From: Tipula vernalis | Lineage: Eukaryota; Arthropoda; Insecta; Diptera; Tipulidae | Direction of reading: 5' to 3' | DNA length: 64,000 bases | NCBI GenBank assembly: GCA_958295665.1 | Contig: OY282560.1 | Location: forward strand, 270,669,315-270,733,314 | Part shown: one piece after another, positions 20,640-32,018 of the stretch | Layout: each line of letters starts with the position of its first letter | Position numbering within the stretch: the stretch's first letter is position 1 | The notes under the pieces: generated by a model | The model's database searches: none | What the model saw: the letters and a program-made list of their open reading frames with translations, nothing else | Told to the model about the DNA's origin: nothing | Program-made: the position numbers and the translations under genes

Positions 20640-21897
20640 CAGTCAGTCAAGTAAGAGCGTGGTCGGGTTAATTTATAAACAAATTTATTTGGTGAAACTT
20701 TCATATTTATAAATATATTGTACACATTACAAACAATGATGCAATTCGGTTAATATTGTGTCCAGTCACCATCGGCGTCGATAATTGCCTGACATCTCCG
20801 AGGCATGCTTTCTACTAATTTGACGGCGTATTCTAGTGGCAACGATCTCCAGATCGCAAGATAGCTGCTTCAAAGTGTGTGTGCGTCTTCCACGAAGTTT
20901 CTGTTTAATGTATGCCCACACATTTTCAATAGGGTTTGCATCAGGCGACTGCGACGGCCAATCCAATGTAACGATGCCAGATTGAGTCTTCCACTCAGTA
21001 CAGAGCTTGCTGAGGTGTTTAGGATCGTTGTCCTCTTGCAGAATCCAATCTTCATTTTTGCTGATGAACCAACGTTTGGCAGATGGCAGTAAAGCCTTTA
21101 TGTAGATTTTAATCATTTTTTCGGCATTTAGGTTGTCGGTAAAGAGGTACAAAGTGCCGAATCCCTGCTTTGAGTAGCAGCCCCAAAGATGCACCTTTAT
21201 TCCGTGTTTTACAGTCCGCTGAACAAGCCTATTGGTGGAAGTTGACCAGGCTCGCGTGAGGACACAACATGCCCATACAGAACATTTATCCGTAAAAATG
21301 ACATTTTCAAAATCTCTATCGATATTCTCATGCGCCCAAGCGAGTCGCTTTTTCACATGTTTTCCAGTCAACAGAGGCTTCTTCATTGTGTTGCGCCATT
21401 TCAGGTCATGAGTACGGAGATGGGTTCGGATAGTTTCGTAGGATATATCTAAACCTTTTGCCTTTAATTTTGCTTGTCCTTGCCGCAGTGTTAAACCAGG
21501 ATTCCGCGAAAACAGATTCACTATTCTTTTTTCATCTTTTTTGTCCACTTTTCCTATTGAGCCACGTTCTGGTAAATCATCGACATTTTTAGCCACTTTA
21601 TATCGCTGTACCCACTTATGTACAAATGCCTTCGACTTTCTCATATATTTAGCAGCCGCTGATTGCGACATTTTGGGACCTTTCGGGTGGGTGCAAAGGA
21701 ACACAGCCTCGTAGCGCGACGCGTATTTAGCACTCATGGCGCTTAACGTGATTCTCTTTCAAAAGATCAACGACAACTGAATCTTTGTTGACAATGCATC
21801 AAGGACAAAGCTTCCCTCTATCGGCTCGCAAAGGAATTAGAGCGAAATCTTTCATTACCTGTCGGTAATGACGACCACGCTCTTACTTGACTGACTG
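20640..21897 (-). mobile_element. Tc1-like transposon, intact ends and open transposase
   Basis: 1258 bp between TA dinucleotides (20638-20639 and 21898-21899). The 26-bp termini CAGTCAGTCAAGTAAGAGCG... at 20640-20665 and their inverse at 21872-21897 agree at every base I compared. One open frame fills the interior on the minus strand. Matching ends, an undamaged frame and a clean TA duplication mark a recent insertion. Confidence 0.93.
20766..21737 (-). CDS. Tc1-like DD34E transposase, 323 aa
   Basis: Cuts and joins the element's own ends. The N-terminal half has paired helix-turn-helix regions (SQSAAAKYMRKSKAFVHKWV at about residues 23-43; SYETIRTHLRTHDLKW at about 99-114). The catalytic triad is visible: Asp in VIFTDKCSVW (about 149), Asp in LQEDNDPKH (about 236), and Glu in NPIENVW 35 residues later, so DD34E. 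FTDK replaces the more usual FSDE but the Asp is kept. DWPSQSPDANPIENVW is the family's typical C-terminal block. Length is near the usual 330-350. The start is the first ATG after the 5' inverted repeat. No stop or frameshift is seen. Confidence 0.93.
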   Translation of the reverse strand: MSAKYASRYEAVFLCTHPKGPKMSQSAAAKYMRKSKAFVHKWVQRYKVAKNVDDLPERGSIGKVDKKDEKRIVNLFSRNPGLTLRQGQAKLKAKGLDISYETIRTHLRTHDLKWRNTMKKPLLTGKHVKKRLAWAHENIDRDFENVIFTDKCSVWACCVLTRAWSTSTNRLVQRTVKHGIKVHLWGCYSKQGFGTLYLFTDNLNAEKMIKIYIKALLPSAKRWFISKNEDWILQEDNDPKHLSKLCTEWKTQSGIVTLDWPSQSPDANPIENVWAYIKQKLRGRRTHTLKQLSCDLEIVATRIRRQISRKHASEMSGNYRRRW

Positions 21898-21899
21898 TA

Positions 21900-22757
21900 C
21901 ATAGAAGTGTTATGAAGCAATTATTTGTCTAAACAACTACGTTACTTTTATCTGCTTTTGTCACTATAATGTCTGAATAGGGCTTGAAAAAGTCTTCGTT
22001 TCTTTCGCGTATGACATAATTCTGTTTTCAGTGGGTGCACAAATTTTGAATATTTATGCTATTTGTTAAAATATTTATAAAGTAATTCCGAATGTGAATA
22101 CAATCAATATCTTTTTATTTAAAAATGATTCTGCGGAACCAATTATAGGTGGGCAAAACTTATTTCGATCGATGTTAGTAAAATTAACTAGCTATTTGTC
22201 GCAGGTACAAAATATACTATTATATTTGTTACGTCATATAACCTATCTTTTATAATTTTATCAAATTTTGTTCTTTGCCCCACCTTAATTTAACCAAAAT
22301 GGTAAGTAAAAGTTCAAACTGTTCTGCGATGAAATTCTTCATATATTCACGTTGTTTATTTGGTAGAACATCTTGAAGAGAAAGGCTAAGGGGCACCAGA
22401 TTGTTTTTTGTAAATGACATGTCTTTTCTTGTAGCCACGCAATTTCTTCGATGATAACTGCAAAAACAAATATATTTTCCAGTCGAAGACTTCTCCATTT
22501 ATATTAAAATTATTTTCTATGTTATAAACTTTTTCTTTACGGCATTTTAGCAAAAAATGTTGTTTGTTTATTTGCTTTGCTAAATGGAAATTATCATTTA
22601 TAAACGATTTCATATTTTTCGTGATTTGAAGAAACTTTTATTTTGTTTGTCTCCAATTTTCCACGACGAAATTATTTTTATTCATTTATTGAACCAAGTC
22701 TCAATATTTAAACAAATTATTTTTTGATAGGGCTCTTTATTTGTTAACTGTTAAACA
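21900..22757. other. No supported gene
   Basis: AT-rich. Two overlapping minus-strand frames of about 80 residues at 22250-22613 are Lys/Asn-rich and match nothing I know; they may be chance. The segment at 21960-22040 has ordinary composition. I see nothing else. Confidence 0.35.
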
Positions 22758-22925
22758 CTTGAGCTTTCAATACCAATTTGGGGTCATTGTCAAAAGCACT
22801 ATGCGCTTTCATGAAAAATGAGTTTTTACAACTTTTTATGTAGAATTTCTATTAAAGAAACAGTTTTGGATATATTTTACTATTTACTTTTGACAATGAT
22901 CCCGAATTGGGATTGAAAGCTCAAG
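22758..22925. mobile_element. Short foldback/MITE with ~39-bp inverted ends
   Basis: CTTGAGCTTTCAATACCAAT... at 22758-22796 and its inverse at 22887-22925 differ at only about three or four positions. The interior is about 90 bp of AT-rich DNA. Flanks TTAAACA and CTCATTT show no clear duplication. Superfamily not assigned. Confidence 0.8.
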
Positions 22926-24439
22926 CTCATTTTTTCAACGGTTTTAAAGCAAACGGAGGCTTCCTCTAAAGTGAAGTGTATTCAAAATCCAAATTGATTA
23001 AGTTTATAAGGAATTATATTTTTGGACAACAACCAAATTCTACCTTGCTGAAAAATACAACCTGCTGGTAACCATAATTTTTCAGTATTTGGCCCTAAAT
23101 TTCTTTTATGCTATTTAAATTGGTTTTTTGCGGCAATTGGTCATTGTGGCAATGACTATTGACGTTCATGGAATCCTAATTAAAAATTTCATTAAGTACG
23201 ATACTGATGAACCAGTAATTTTAGCAATAAAATTATATTCCCAAAAATAAAAATCGCCAGAAAATCCCGGAAAAAATTCAAAATAATGTGCCCCATTTAA
23301 AAGGAAGGATACATTAAATTTTTGTTAACTATAATATGAAAACAAAAGGAAGCTACATAATTTCATGTCATCTTTGCGCGGAAGGGACCAATACTAAGCG
23401 GCTTTGGGAAGTTTTTTATTTTAGTATGGAAAATACAAACGGAATTATTATCATAAATGTAAATATTTTTACAATTTTTCTGACGTTTTCCTGTCATCCT
23501 TACATAAAGGGTATAATGCTAAGCTGCTTTGAGGAGTTCGCTATTTAGTAATTGAATAATTATTAAAAACACACATTTTTCAAAAATGCTTCAATTTCTA
23601 ATAATACAATTTTAAAAAATCGTCAAAGCGGGGGTTTTGACGGGCAGCCCCCATCCTCTAAAGTATAAAACGAATTAGAATAATATTTCAACAATTTGTT
23701 ATATTTAAGAAACTTGATTTTTTGTTTTTTTTGGGAGTTTTTTATTTTGGATAACTATATCAACCCGTAATTTTAACAAAAAATTGTTGTTTTATAGAAA
23801 TAAGGCTTTACAAAACAAAATACTTAAACAAGAAGTTATCTAAGCCTTCCATTATTGACACCGTATTTTATGTGTTTGTGAAAAATAATCTCCAAATTCC
23901 GAATGCCAATTGTAAGGAGTAACAAAAAAAAAAATACAAATTGAATTTGAGGCGACCCATATTTCTTATAAAATTAGTGAATCTCCGCAGTAAAGGAATT
24001 CAATAACTTTCAATATAACTTTTATATGTTAAGGTCAAGAGTTTCTTTCACATCATGGCCTATATATTCCACCGAGGTCGTCATCTGAAGTTTACGCGAC
24101 ATATACAAACTGTTTGTGTAATAAGATTTCTAAACCCAACTTGAATGACAAAGTCATTCAACTTATCATCATTTCAACTGCATCTGTCGGATGCTGAATC
24201 TATCTGTAAAGATTCTATTTTGCCATATAGCCCTTAGAATGTTCCCAACTACAATGAAATATTTCTGGATTTATTTTTTGCTAGTCTATGTATGATAAAT
24301 TAGGCATCAATACGTTACCCACCATCCGTTATCAACGATATCATCCACAAATCAATGGAAATTAACTAACAAACATTAGAGATTTGATGTTGTGCTAATA
24401 TTGATGGTCTTATATATTATTTCAAACCGGTTTACTGGG
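22926..24439. other. No supported gene
   Basis: AT-rich. The frame at 23336-23548 contains two diverged copies of a motif like CATCNTT...ACTAAGC(G/T)GCTTTG (about 23367 and 23496), which suggests an old local duplication rather than a gene. Nothing else is supported. Confidence 0.3.
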
Positions 24440-25430
24440 GTGCGTAATGTGCAACTATTGGCTTCGACAAGTTTGTTCCTATTTCTGTTATAAAAGTTAA
24501 TCTTAACAATCCTCCGCGGTTTGAGAACGAACTTTATAAATCTTCGAACCCGTAAAAAAAGTATATCCTTCGTTTCAGTTCTATAATTGTTGACGACAGA
24601 TTAGCATTTTTAGATTTACAGAAACAATTTAATTGTCTGCATACAAAAATTTCATTGCCAAGATTCAAAAAAATATGATATCAAATCCAAAATCATACTG
24701 GGATTTCGATGACTCTAAAAGAAACACTTTTGGATTTCCGTCCACCATATCTGATGATATTGGTAAGTTATTTACTCCTTTTTTCAAAATATTTATTAAT
24801 TTATTAAGTATGAAATTGATGAAGACAGTTGTATCAACACTTGCAACAGTTGTATGCACTCACATAACTTCAATACCGTAATGAAATAGTTCAGCCTTTG
24901 TTAATTATATTTAATAGTTCACTTTTGAAAGTATTTTTTTCGGTTATCTGAAAATGGCCTAAAATTGTCCTGATATTACAGGGGTATTTTATTATTGTCG
25001 GCAATTTCTAAATTGTTTGAATCGATGGTTTGTGATTATTTATATTTTCCGGTCTTAGGTAGATGAGCAACAAGGTTTTTTCAGGGCACGTTTTTCTGTA
25101 TCAAACTTAGTAGAATTCGCAAAACGTGTTACAGAGATGATGTAACGCAATGCTCAACTTGATGTCATCTATAACGACTTCAGTAAGGCGGCTGACTCAA
25201 TCAATCACTTTATTGTTCTGCCTCTAATTAAAATTACTTGGTATTAATGATAATTTGATCAAATGGCTTCGGTTCATACCTTAGTGGGCGAATCCAATGA
25301 GTAAAAATTAATAAATAGTTTATCTGATCTAATTTATTTAGATTTTGAAGTTCCTCAGGACTCGCACAACTTTTCGCTTATTTTCTTATTTGTGGTCTTA
25401 ATTTGGGAATTTTACAACAGCAATGGCGTG
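24440..25430 (+). pseudogene. Jockey-like RT relic, 5' half
   Basis: Heavily decayed ORF2 of a non-LTR element. Readable pieces: FIAKIQKNMISNPKSYWDF with SKRNTFGFPSTI (about 24648-24760), the linker before RT; YRGIFYY, LNCLNRWFV (about 24980-25040); VDEQQGFFRARFSVSNLVEF (about 25062-25120), the RT motif usually seen as EQHGF; and DVIYNDFSKAADSINH (about 25165-25210), with the catalytic-region Asp of motif A. FEVPQDSHNF near 25345 corresponds to the VPQGS motif. Many frame changes and stops. It resumes after an inserted DNA transposon at about 26580. Confidence 0.7.
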
Positions 25431-25701
25431 AATCTTCATTCCGGAATGAATAGTTTCAAACCAAGTTTTTGTTGGTATAGAATTATTCTATACCTTTTCA
25501 ACTTCAAATTGGAAGTTATCATTTTCAAATTGGAAATAATCAATATCAAATTGGAAATGATCATGAATCAATATCAAATTGGAAATGATCATTTTAAATT
25601 TAAAAATAAAAAACTCATAGGGTACAACAATATTTATGATCAAAACTTTATTAATATATACAGTAAATTAAAAAATCATATCGACTAAATTTAAAACATC
25701 T

Positions 25702-25910
25702 GGGGCCTTATTCTCGAATTCCACATCCATTTTCCACATGCGGACATCTCGTATATAAAACACATGCGGCATGGACATTTTCCTATAAGGGGAATTTCTT
25801 CCACCTGCTTATACCCATTTGGAAATATTCCTTTCAAAAATTCAATTTTTATGAATTTTGACAGATGTTCACATGTGGAAAATGGATGTGGAATTCGAGA
25901 ATAGGGCCCC
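25702..25910. mobile_element. 209-bp MITE with ~39-bp inverted ends
   Basis: GGGGCCTTATTCTCGAATTC... (25702-25740) and its inverse (25871-25910) match with one or two differences. The end of the interrupted transposase frame lies at the right boundary, so the MITE inserted into the older transposon. Flanks CT and TA do not give a clear duplication. Confidence 0.85.
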
Positions 25911-26353
25911 TAGTATGAATTTTTGCATATATATGTATGCAACATATTTAGCACAATTTGCAACAGATAAATTTGGCAAATTCCGTTGTAAATATTTTCC
26001 AGCCTTTGTAAACGAAATTCGGTTTGGGTCAAATCTATCATATTTTCACCTGCTGAAATCTGTGGTATTTCAGTTGTTAAATCTCGTTTAATAGAGGCCT
26101 TGAGAGCCGGCCAAGCAAATTCTATGGGCTTTAACATTGGACTGTATGGGCCTAATCTTAATAACCGATGATTGATAAATTCACTTTCAAGAAACACAGC
26201 TTCAATAGACGCATGACACGGAGCATTATCAATTACTATTACAACTGGTAATTGATATTTGGTTAGAGCATTGCGTAAACAATTGAGTACGAACTCATTC
26301 GCTTGCGGGGTTTTAAATGCTCCTCTTCTTACTTCGTGATGAATAAGCCCCAC
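25910..26353 (-). pseudogene. Tc1/mariner transposase C-terminal fragment
   Basis: About 147 residues. VIVIDNAPCHASIEAVF carries the second catalytic Asp (about residue 42), and LGPYSPMLKPIEFAW carries the Glu 36 residues later, giving 35 intervening residues. The first Asp and the DNA-binding domain are missing, and a MITE removes whatever followed. LKPIE in place of the usual LNPIE is a single change. It probably once started upstream of 26353, where MGLIHHEVRRGAFKT corresponds to the segment between the first and second catalytic motifs. Confidence 0.8.
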
Positions 26354-26579
26354 ATTACCTATTAAAAATGATTTTTTCCAATTTGATATTGATTATTTCC
26401 ATTTTGAAAATGATTATTTTCGGATTTCCTTTTTAGGATAGTAATAATTTTGAAATTTTTTTTATGTGTTTTTATTTAATTTTTAATGTCAATTGATAAA
26501 AGTAAAAAGAAATTGTTTTCAGTTTTTACCAATAACTATTCCAGTGATCAAAGTAAAACGGCAATTATTTTTAAATGAT

Positions 26580-27270
26580 ATAAGCTGATGACCTACAAAT
26601 ATTTTCTCGTATTCGGAATCTATCTGATGCAGCTGAGTTACAAAATGATATAAATGAGGTTAATATTTGGTGTAAGAACGATTTGTTATTATTGAAAAAA
26701 AATTATTTCAGTCGTAAATGAAATAAAGGATCTTGGAGCTGGATTCGCATTTACGTTATCTTTTAATAGCAAAGCCAACTATAAACATACCACGAAAGAG
26801 TTTAATGATCCTAGAGTTTTTGGTAGTCTGTATCAATCTTTTGTACGTTCACAGGTCGGATATGTATAATGTGTATGGTCTCCCCGTTATAGGGATCACA
26901 TAGTAAGAATTGAGTCAAATCAAAAATCGTTTCTCATTTTTTATGCAAATAAAACAGGTGGACTTGGCAGTCCATTACCGATTTAGAATATATCTCCATA
27001 TGTTGAAGGATGTAAAAAACCCTTGAAAATTGTCAAATTCATTGTCAGCACGCCGGTACTATTTTTATTTCCAATTTACTTCATTGGAACATTTTAAGCT
27101 CGTCCTAGAAATCTTCGATCTCGTAAACTCTTAAAAATAAATTCTTTTACAACGAATACGGAAGTAATGAGCCTTTCAATTTAATATAGAAATGTTATAA
27201 GAACGAACTTAGTATTTTTTGCGATTTTAATATGATGAAATTGGAAATCAGACAATCATTAAAAAACAGT
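26580..27270 (+). pseudogene. Jockey-like RT relic, 3' half
   Basis: Continues the relic at 24440-25430. ADDLQIFSRIRNLSDAAELQ (about 26588-26645) contains the motif C Asp pair, followed by NDINEVNIWCKNDLLLLKK. Downstream pieces correspond to the RT C-terminal domain (LYQSFVRSQV-like at about 26832; YGSNEPFNLI and FCDFNMMKLEIRQSL at about 27158-27262). Numerous stops and frame changes. There is no RNase H, unlike the elements at 1 and 27.6 kb. Confidence 0.7.
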
Positions 27271-27325
27271 TATTTTAGTAATTAGTTTTTTTAGTGCTTC
27301 TTAACCGTATGCACAACCCAATCAA

Positions 27326-27580
27326 TTGTATTTTCTGTTATTTATGTTTAAAATTGTACTGGAGCTTATGGTTGGAGTGGCAATAATGCACGCCAGAAAT
27401 ATTACGCTTCAAGAGAAACAGTTAGCCGCTTTTGAGGTGATTGAAGCAATAGCCACCTCAACCACGAATTTGGAAAGAAATCTGTTACTAGTGAGCGTGT
27501 ATGTAACCCAGGTGCGTGATGAAGATGAAAGGAAAAAAGCCTTGAATGACTTTAAAAAATTGTTTGAGTGGGTGACATAA
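27326..27580 (+). CDS. Unidentified 84-residue frame
   Basis: ATG at 27326; the protein is hydrophobic at its N-terminus (MYFLLFMFKIVLELMVGVAI), then polar and helical (LQEKQLAAFEVIEAIATSTT, DEDERKKALNDFKKLFEWV). It lies between two non-LTR relics. It may be the start of ORF1 of the downstream element, a chance frame, or part of a gag-like segment. I do not recognise it. Confidence 0.25.
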   Translation: MYFLLFMFKIVLELMVGVAIMHARNITLQEKQLAAFEVIEAIATSTTNLERNLLLVSVYVTQVRDEDERKKALNDFKKLFEWVT

Positions 27581-27589
27581 AAGTGACAA

Positions 27590-30240
27590 TTGCGCAAGAG
27601 GAAAACACGACCAGCGCGAGAGGCACGACCAGCGCAAACGATTTGTCTATGACAACTATTGAACTGGCCAGCCGGGTCATTTGGAATGTAGAAAAAGAAA
27701 ATTTGAGTGGTGATCTTTTCATGACCTGTGTTTAGGAAAAAACGTGATTAATTGAACAACAGGAAATGGGTGAATGAGATTCTCGGAGAAAATGGAATAA
27801 ATCAAATCCAGTTGGATAGTGAAATTGAACGGGTAAATAAATATATGTACAAAAATTGTGGATATGAAAGAGATTAATGTGAATGGTTAGAAAGGAAACG
27901 AATAGCCTTCCGTGAATTTAATAGGAATAGGAGTAGTGAGAATAACATTATGTATGGTAAAATGAATGGAAAATGGAAGAAGGTTATTCGCAGAGCAAAA
28001 AGGAAAAGTTGGCGGGAATGTGTGTTCCAAATTACACATTGAACCACAACTAAGGATGCATGTAGTTTATTTAATAGGGTAAATGGTAATCATTTTAATG
28101 TGAGCAATGTCGTATGTGAGAACAGAGGAAAAGGTGAAGAATTTATAAGAATGGTATTGAATGTAAACAATGATTTGAATGTAATAAATGAAGTTGATAG
28201 AATGAGTAGAAATGAAAGAATGGATTGCAAGTATGAATGGGGAGATTTTCTGAGAGTGTTACCACTCCAGGGACGAACCGCGTAAGTTATAAAATGATTC
28301 GGTTGTTGAGTGACACAACAAAACATAATGTGCTTGAGATACTCAACAAAGTGTGGATGGGTCCAAAAATACCGGACAAATGGAAAGAGAGCAGGGTGGT
28401 TCCCATCTCTAAACGCGATAGAGATCCAAACGTGGTAACAAATTATCGAGGCATATGTATGTTAAACGTTTTTATAAAAATTTTAAATGGAATGATGAAA
28501 GAACGAATGGTAGATTGTGTGAAAGAAAATAATTTATTACCATTGACAACATTTGGATTTCGAAAGAACCACTCTGCAATCGAGTGTGTGTAGAAGTTTG
28601 TCTGGGAAGTAAGAAAGGATAATATGAAAGCTGTTGCGGCATTCTTGGATTCTCTCGAATTTTGGATTTTCACGGAAAGTATGTATTCACGGAAAGTATG
28701 TAGATTATATGACTGAGAGAAAAATGGTTCTGAATGAAAGTGGTTTTAGGTTGGAGGGAGTTGCAAATGTTGGACCAGCGAGATATACCACATCAATGCA
28801 TACAATCAAATCGTTCTGCAATTTGTAGACGATTTTGTAGTAATTGGAAAAGGGAGAACTGAAATGAATGTTGAATCTGAGAGTGAATCCTAATAAGTGT
28901 GCTCATATGAGCTGCAGATCAAAGGTTGCAAATGTTAGTATAAGTGTTGATAGTCACAGAATTGAACATATAAATGCGTACAGATATTTGAATACTTGGA
29001 TTGATAAAGGTATGAATTTTGGGAAACACATGAAAGTTTGGGCAGACAGCTGCAAGGAACCTTTAAATGTGGTTAAACGGGTGAGCAAATCTAAGTGGAG
29101 CGCTCATCCGAATGTGACTGATACGTTAAGGAAGTCCCTTGTATCCTCCAAAATTGAATATGGTATTAGTATGTATGGGAATGGTTCAAAAGGGGATTTT
29201 AGCGAATTAATGAAATTAGAAAATGCATGTGCAAGAGTAGTATTGAGGGCGATTAACTCAACCCCAATACACATTCTGTGGTCTGATATGGGTGATTTAC
29301 CTCTTGATTATTAGAGAGAGTGGATCACAGTGAGAGAGTCGGTGAAAATGATAACCAAGAAAAATGAGTTTTGGAATGAAATGATAGTAAGATTTCAAAG
29401 TAGGGCGGTGTATAAACTAACATAGACAACTAGCATTGCACTTGAAAATTTGAAAATGTTTCTGAGTTTTTGCAATGCTGGTCCGCAACCCGTTCCTAAT
29501 AATCTTACTGTATGTCTGAATATGGAGGAATATAATAAGGGAATAAATGAAGTTATCGCCAAAATTATGCTCAGGAAAATCAATCAGCGGTATGTGCAAG
29601 ATGATATCGCTTATACAGATGCCGGCGTGAATGAGAATGGAGTGGGTGTTGGTATCTTTATCCCTAGTAAGAATGTTCGAAAGTATTTTAAAATGGTCAA
29701 AAGCATCTGTATAATGAACGCTGAACTGATTTGAATGTTTGAAGGAATTAAACTTGCTGTGAATGAAGGGGGAAGGAAAATAGTAATATTTTCCGATTTC
29801 CAGAGTGGTTTATGTTAGCAAAAATGTAGAGGTGGAAGGGAAGGCAATGTGTATGTTGATTTGATTTTTTAATGCGTTCGAAACTGTCAACATGATGTGA
29901 CATAGACAGATCGAAGGGAATGAAAGGGCCGATATGTTAGCTAAAAAGGGTCTATTGAATGATATGTTGCAGGAGTATGGAAGGAAGGATGCAAGAGATC
30001 TACTTCGAATGCTTCTGACGAATCTATGGAGAAAATGGGAGAGTGAATTTAACGAGAAAAGGCTAACGAAAGTAATGAAGTACATGGAAACTGGAAGGAA
30101 TGCTTTTGGAAACGTCATTTGAGTGAGGACATAGATAGATAGTGAGTTGTGTGGAAGTGTGGAGGATGTTGAACATCTCATATTGGCTTGTCCCAGATGC
30201 AGCCAATGAAGACCTTAGTTCAACATCCTGGGGAATACAC
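27590..30240 (+). pseudogene. RNase H-bearing non-LTR retrotransposon ORF2, decayed
   Basis: RT begins near 28230 and reads well at 28260-28590: NRVSYKMIRLLSDTT, VWMGPKIPDKWKESRVVPIS, VTNYRGICMLNV, LPLTTFGFRKNHSAIECV. The YADD region is a decayed VDDFVVIGKGRTEMN near 28826. The thumb domain runs 28868-29314 (LRVNPNKCAHMS; LVSSKIEYGISMYG). RNase H starts at YTDAGVNENGVGVGIFIP (about 29613), with Glu in NAELI (about 29720) and Asp in VIFSDFQSGL (about 29790). The tail at 29934-30122 and a C-x-x-C-like HLILACPRC (about 30176) close the protein. Many frame changes and stops. Clade is probably LOA/I/R1-like; uncertain. Upstream 27590-28230 has only fragments. Confidence 0.75.
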
Positions 30241-32014
30241 GAAATCTAAGTGCTTTAATAAATGAGGGTGGTTCTTTGGCTTATTATGAAATTTATGAAT
30301 TTTTTAGGATGAGTGGGATAACAATTTAATACAAAACCGGTTCCATTTTAAAGGTTTAAATTTTTTTTTAAAATTGAATTAGGAATTAGTAATGTGTAAA
30401 ACGAAATGGTATAAATTTCGATTTTTGGCAATATGGCTCGTTTAGGGGAAACTGGACGAGGATAACATCAATCTTAATACGTAAATGAACTTATTGGATA
30501 AAAGATAACGATTCCCAAGTAACTTGTCCTAGACAGCAAAAACAAAGCTGTTACAACGTCGTGAAATCAGAAAAATTACACAAATTAGTTATAAATGTTA
30601 AACAGATATTCAATAAGTTTTTAAAACGTTGTGGCAATGAAAAAAAAAGCTAATTAGCTTAAGTAGGTATATAAGACATTCCAGCAGGGATTTTGTAATA
30701 CGTCATGCATAAAGTAAAACAGTCGGGAGAAAAGCAATTTAGCTGTGGTAGTCAACTAAACAAATATGACAGCTATAATACTTTATTTATTTTTTTGTGT
30801 AATTTTCAAACATATTTGCGTTTAATCAAAATTACTGTTCAAATAACAAAATAGTTAGAAAACAAATCTAAAAGAAATTTATAAGTAATTTTGGAGGTGG
30901 AATAGGATTTTTTCGGCTAGGATTATTTACGGATACAAAGATGCAATATGATGTGCGGTCTAATTTTGCGCTTTGTGACATAAAATCAAATAAGTCGAAT
31001 ATAATGGCGAACAAACATATACATATATAATTATTTATAATTTTATTTATTTATTATTTTATAATTTTATATATTTATAAATTTATTATTTATAATAATT
31101 GTAAATAATGATGTGGTATCTTGCAAATGAGTTTTGTCAAATGCTCTGTTTGAAGAGGCATCTTGCAATTGACTAGTACAAGTTGATGCGGATGAGTGTG
31201 ACGTAACAGTAAGATTTGGTGGTTTTTACATTGTTTTTTTGTGACTATTGACTACATCTTGCACCGAAGGAATATTTGATATACATATCTTAATTGAAAA
31301 AAATTCATTAAAAAATTAACAAAATAATTTGCTTACCTTGTTCTTCAAAAGTGGCTCGTTCTTCTAACCTTTGCATACCCTGTACTGCCAGCTGATACTC
31401 CGAATATTTGGCGAGCAAGCGTGCCAGTTCTGAGCACCTTGAATTATCGGCTTTTTGCTCTGTAACCTAATCCTTGATATTTGAGGAACTCTTTGGTGTC
31501 CGGTGGATAATGAACGATACCATTATTTTCGTCTCCTTCAAACCAGCACGCCGGACACACAAACAATTCCTTCTTGCTTACAGTTTCGGAAACACAGAAA
31601 ACCTAATAATCATAACAAACCTATTAAATAATACTCTTATATTATTAAATAAACTTAAAATCACTAGAAAAAATGATTTCATAGCAAACACTTACCATTA
31701 TTAAAGATAAAATGTACTGTTTCAGTAATTACCGCGTTAATCTGACAATAATGTTGAATAACAAATTACAGAAATCCAACTTGATATGCCAATTGGTTTG
31801 GAAAAAGAAAAACTGCTTAACTCAAAGTAAAATTACTTATCTAACAACGAAACTGCTTAACACACAGCGAAATTTATATGAGTAAACTAAACATGAATAA
31901 AAAAGGGAAACTGCTTAACTCAAAGTAAAATTGTTTAACACACAGCAAAACTGCTTAACACACCGCAGAATCTAAATGTGTACTATGTGTAAATTTATAA
32001 CTAAAACAATGTTG
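30241..32014. other. AT-rich, no gene; short repeats
   Basis: No supported coding region. The segment at 30714-30745 (TAAAACAGTCGGGAGAAAAG) resembles one at 15528-15560, so a dispersed element is present. Loose direct repeats of AACTGCTTAAC(A/T)CA lie at about 31814-31970. A TAA/TTTA-rich block lies at 31020-31110. Confidence 0.4.
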
Positions 32015-32018
32015 TTAA

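Larger units (their letters stand above)
25498..26425 (-). mobile_element. Tc1/mariner (DD35E-type) element remnant with ~50-bp inverted ends
   Basis: The left end 25514-25590 repeats ATCAATATCAAATTGGAAAT twice, and the inverse (ATTTCC...TTGATATTGATT) stands at 26364-26420, so the ends are inverted repeats with internal short direct repeats. The interior holds a transposase C-terminus on the minus strand and a MITE. The element sits between the two halves of a Jockey-like RT relic. No TA duplication is clear. Confidence 0.7.

Noticed and set aside
25480..25600. CRISPR-like short repeats (AAATTGGAAATGATC)
   Set aside because: Only a few uneven copies, inverse copies at 26.4 kb, eukaryotic context. 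They are subterminal repeats of a DNA transposon.
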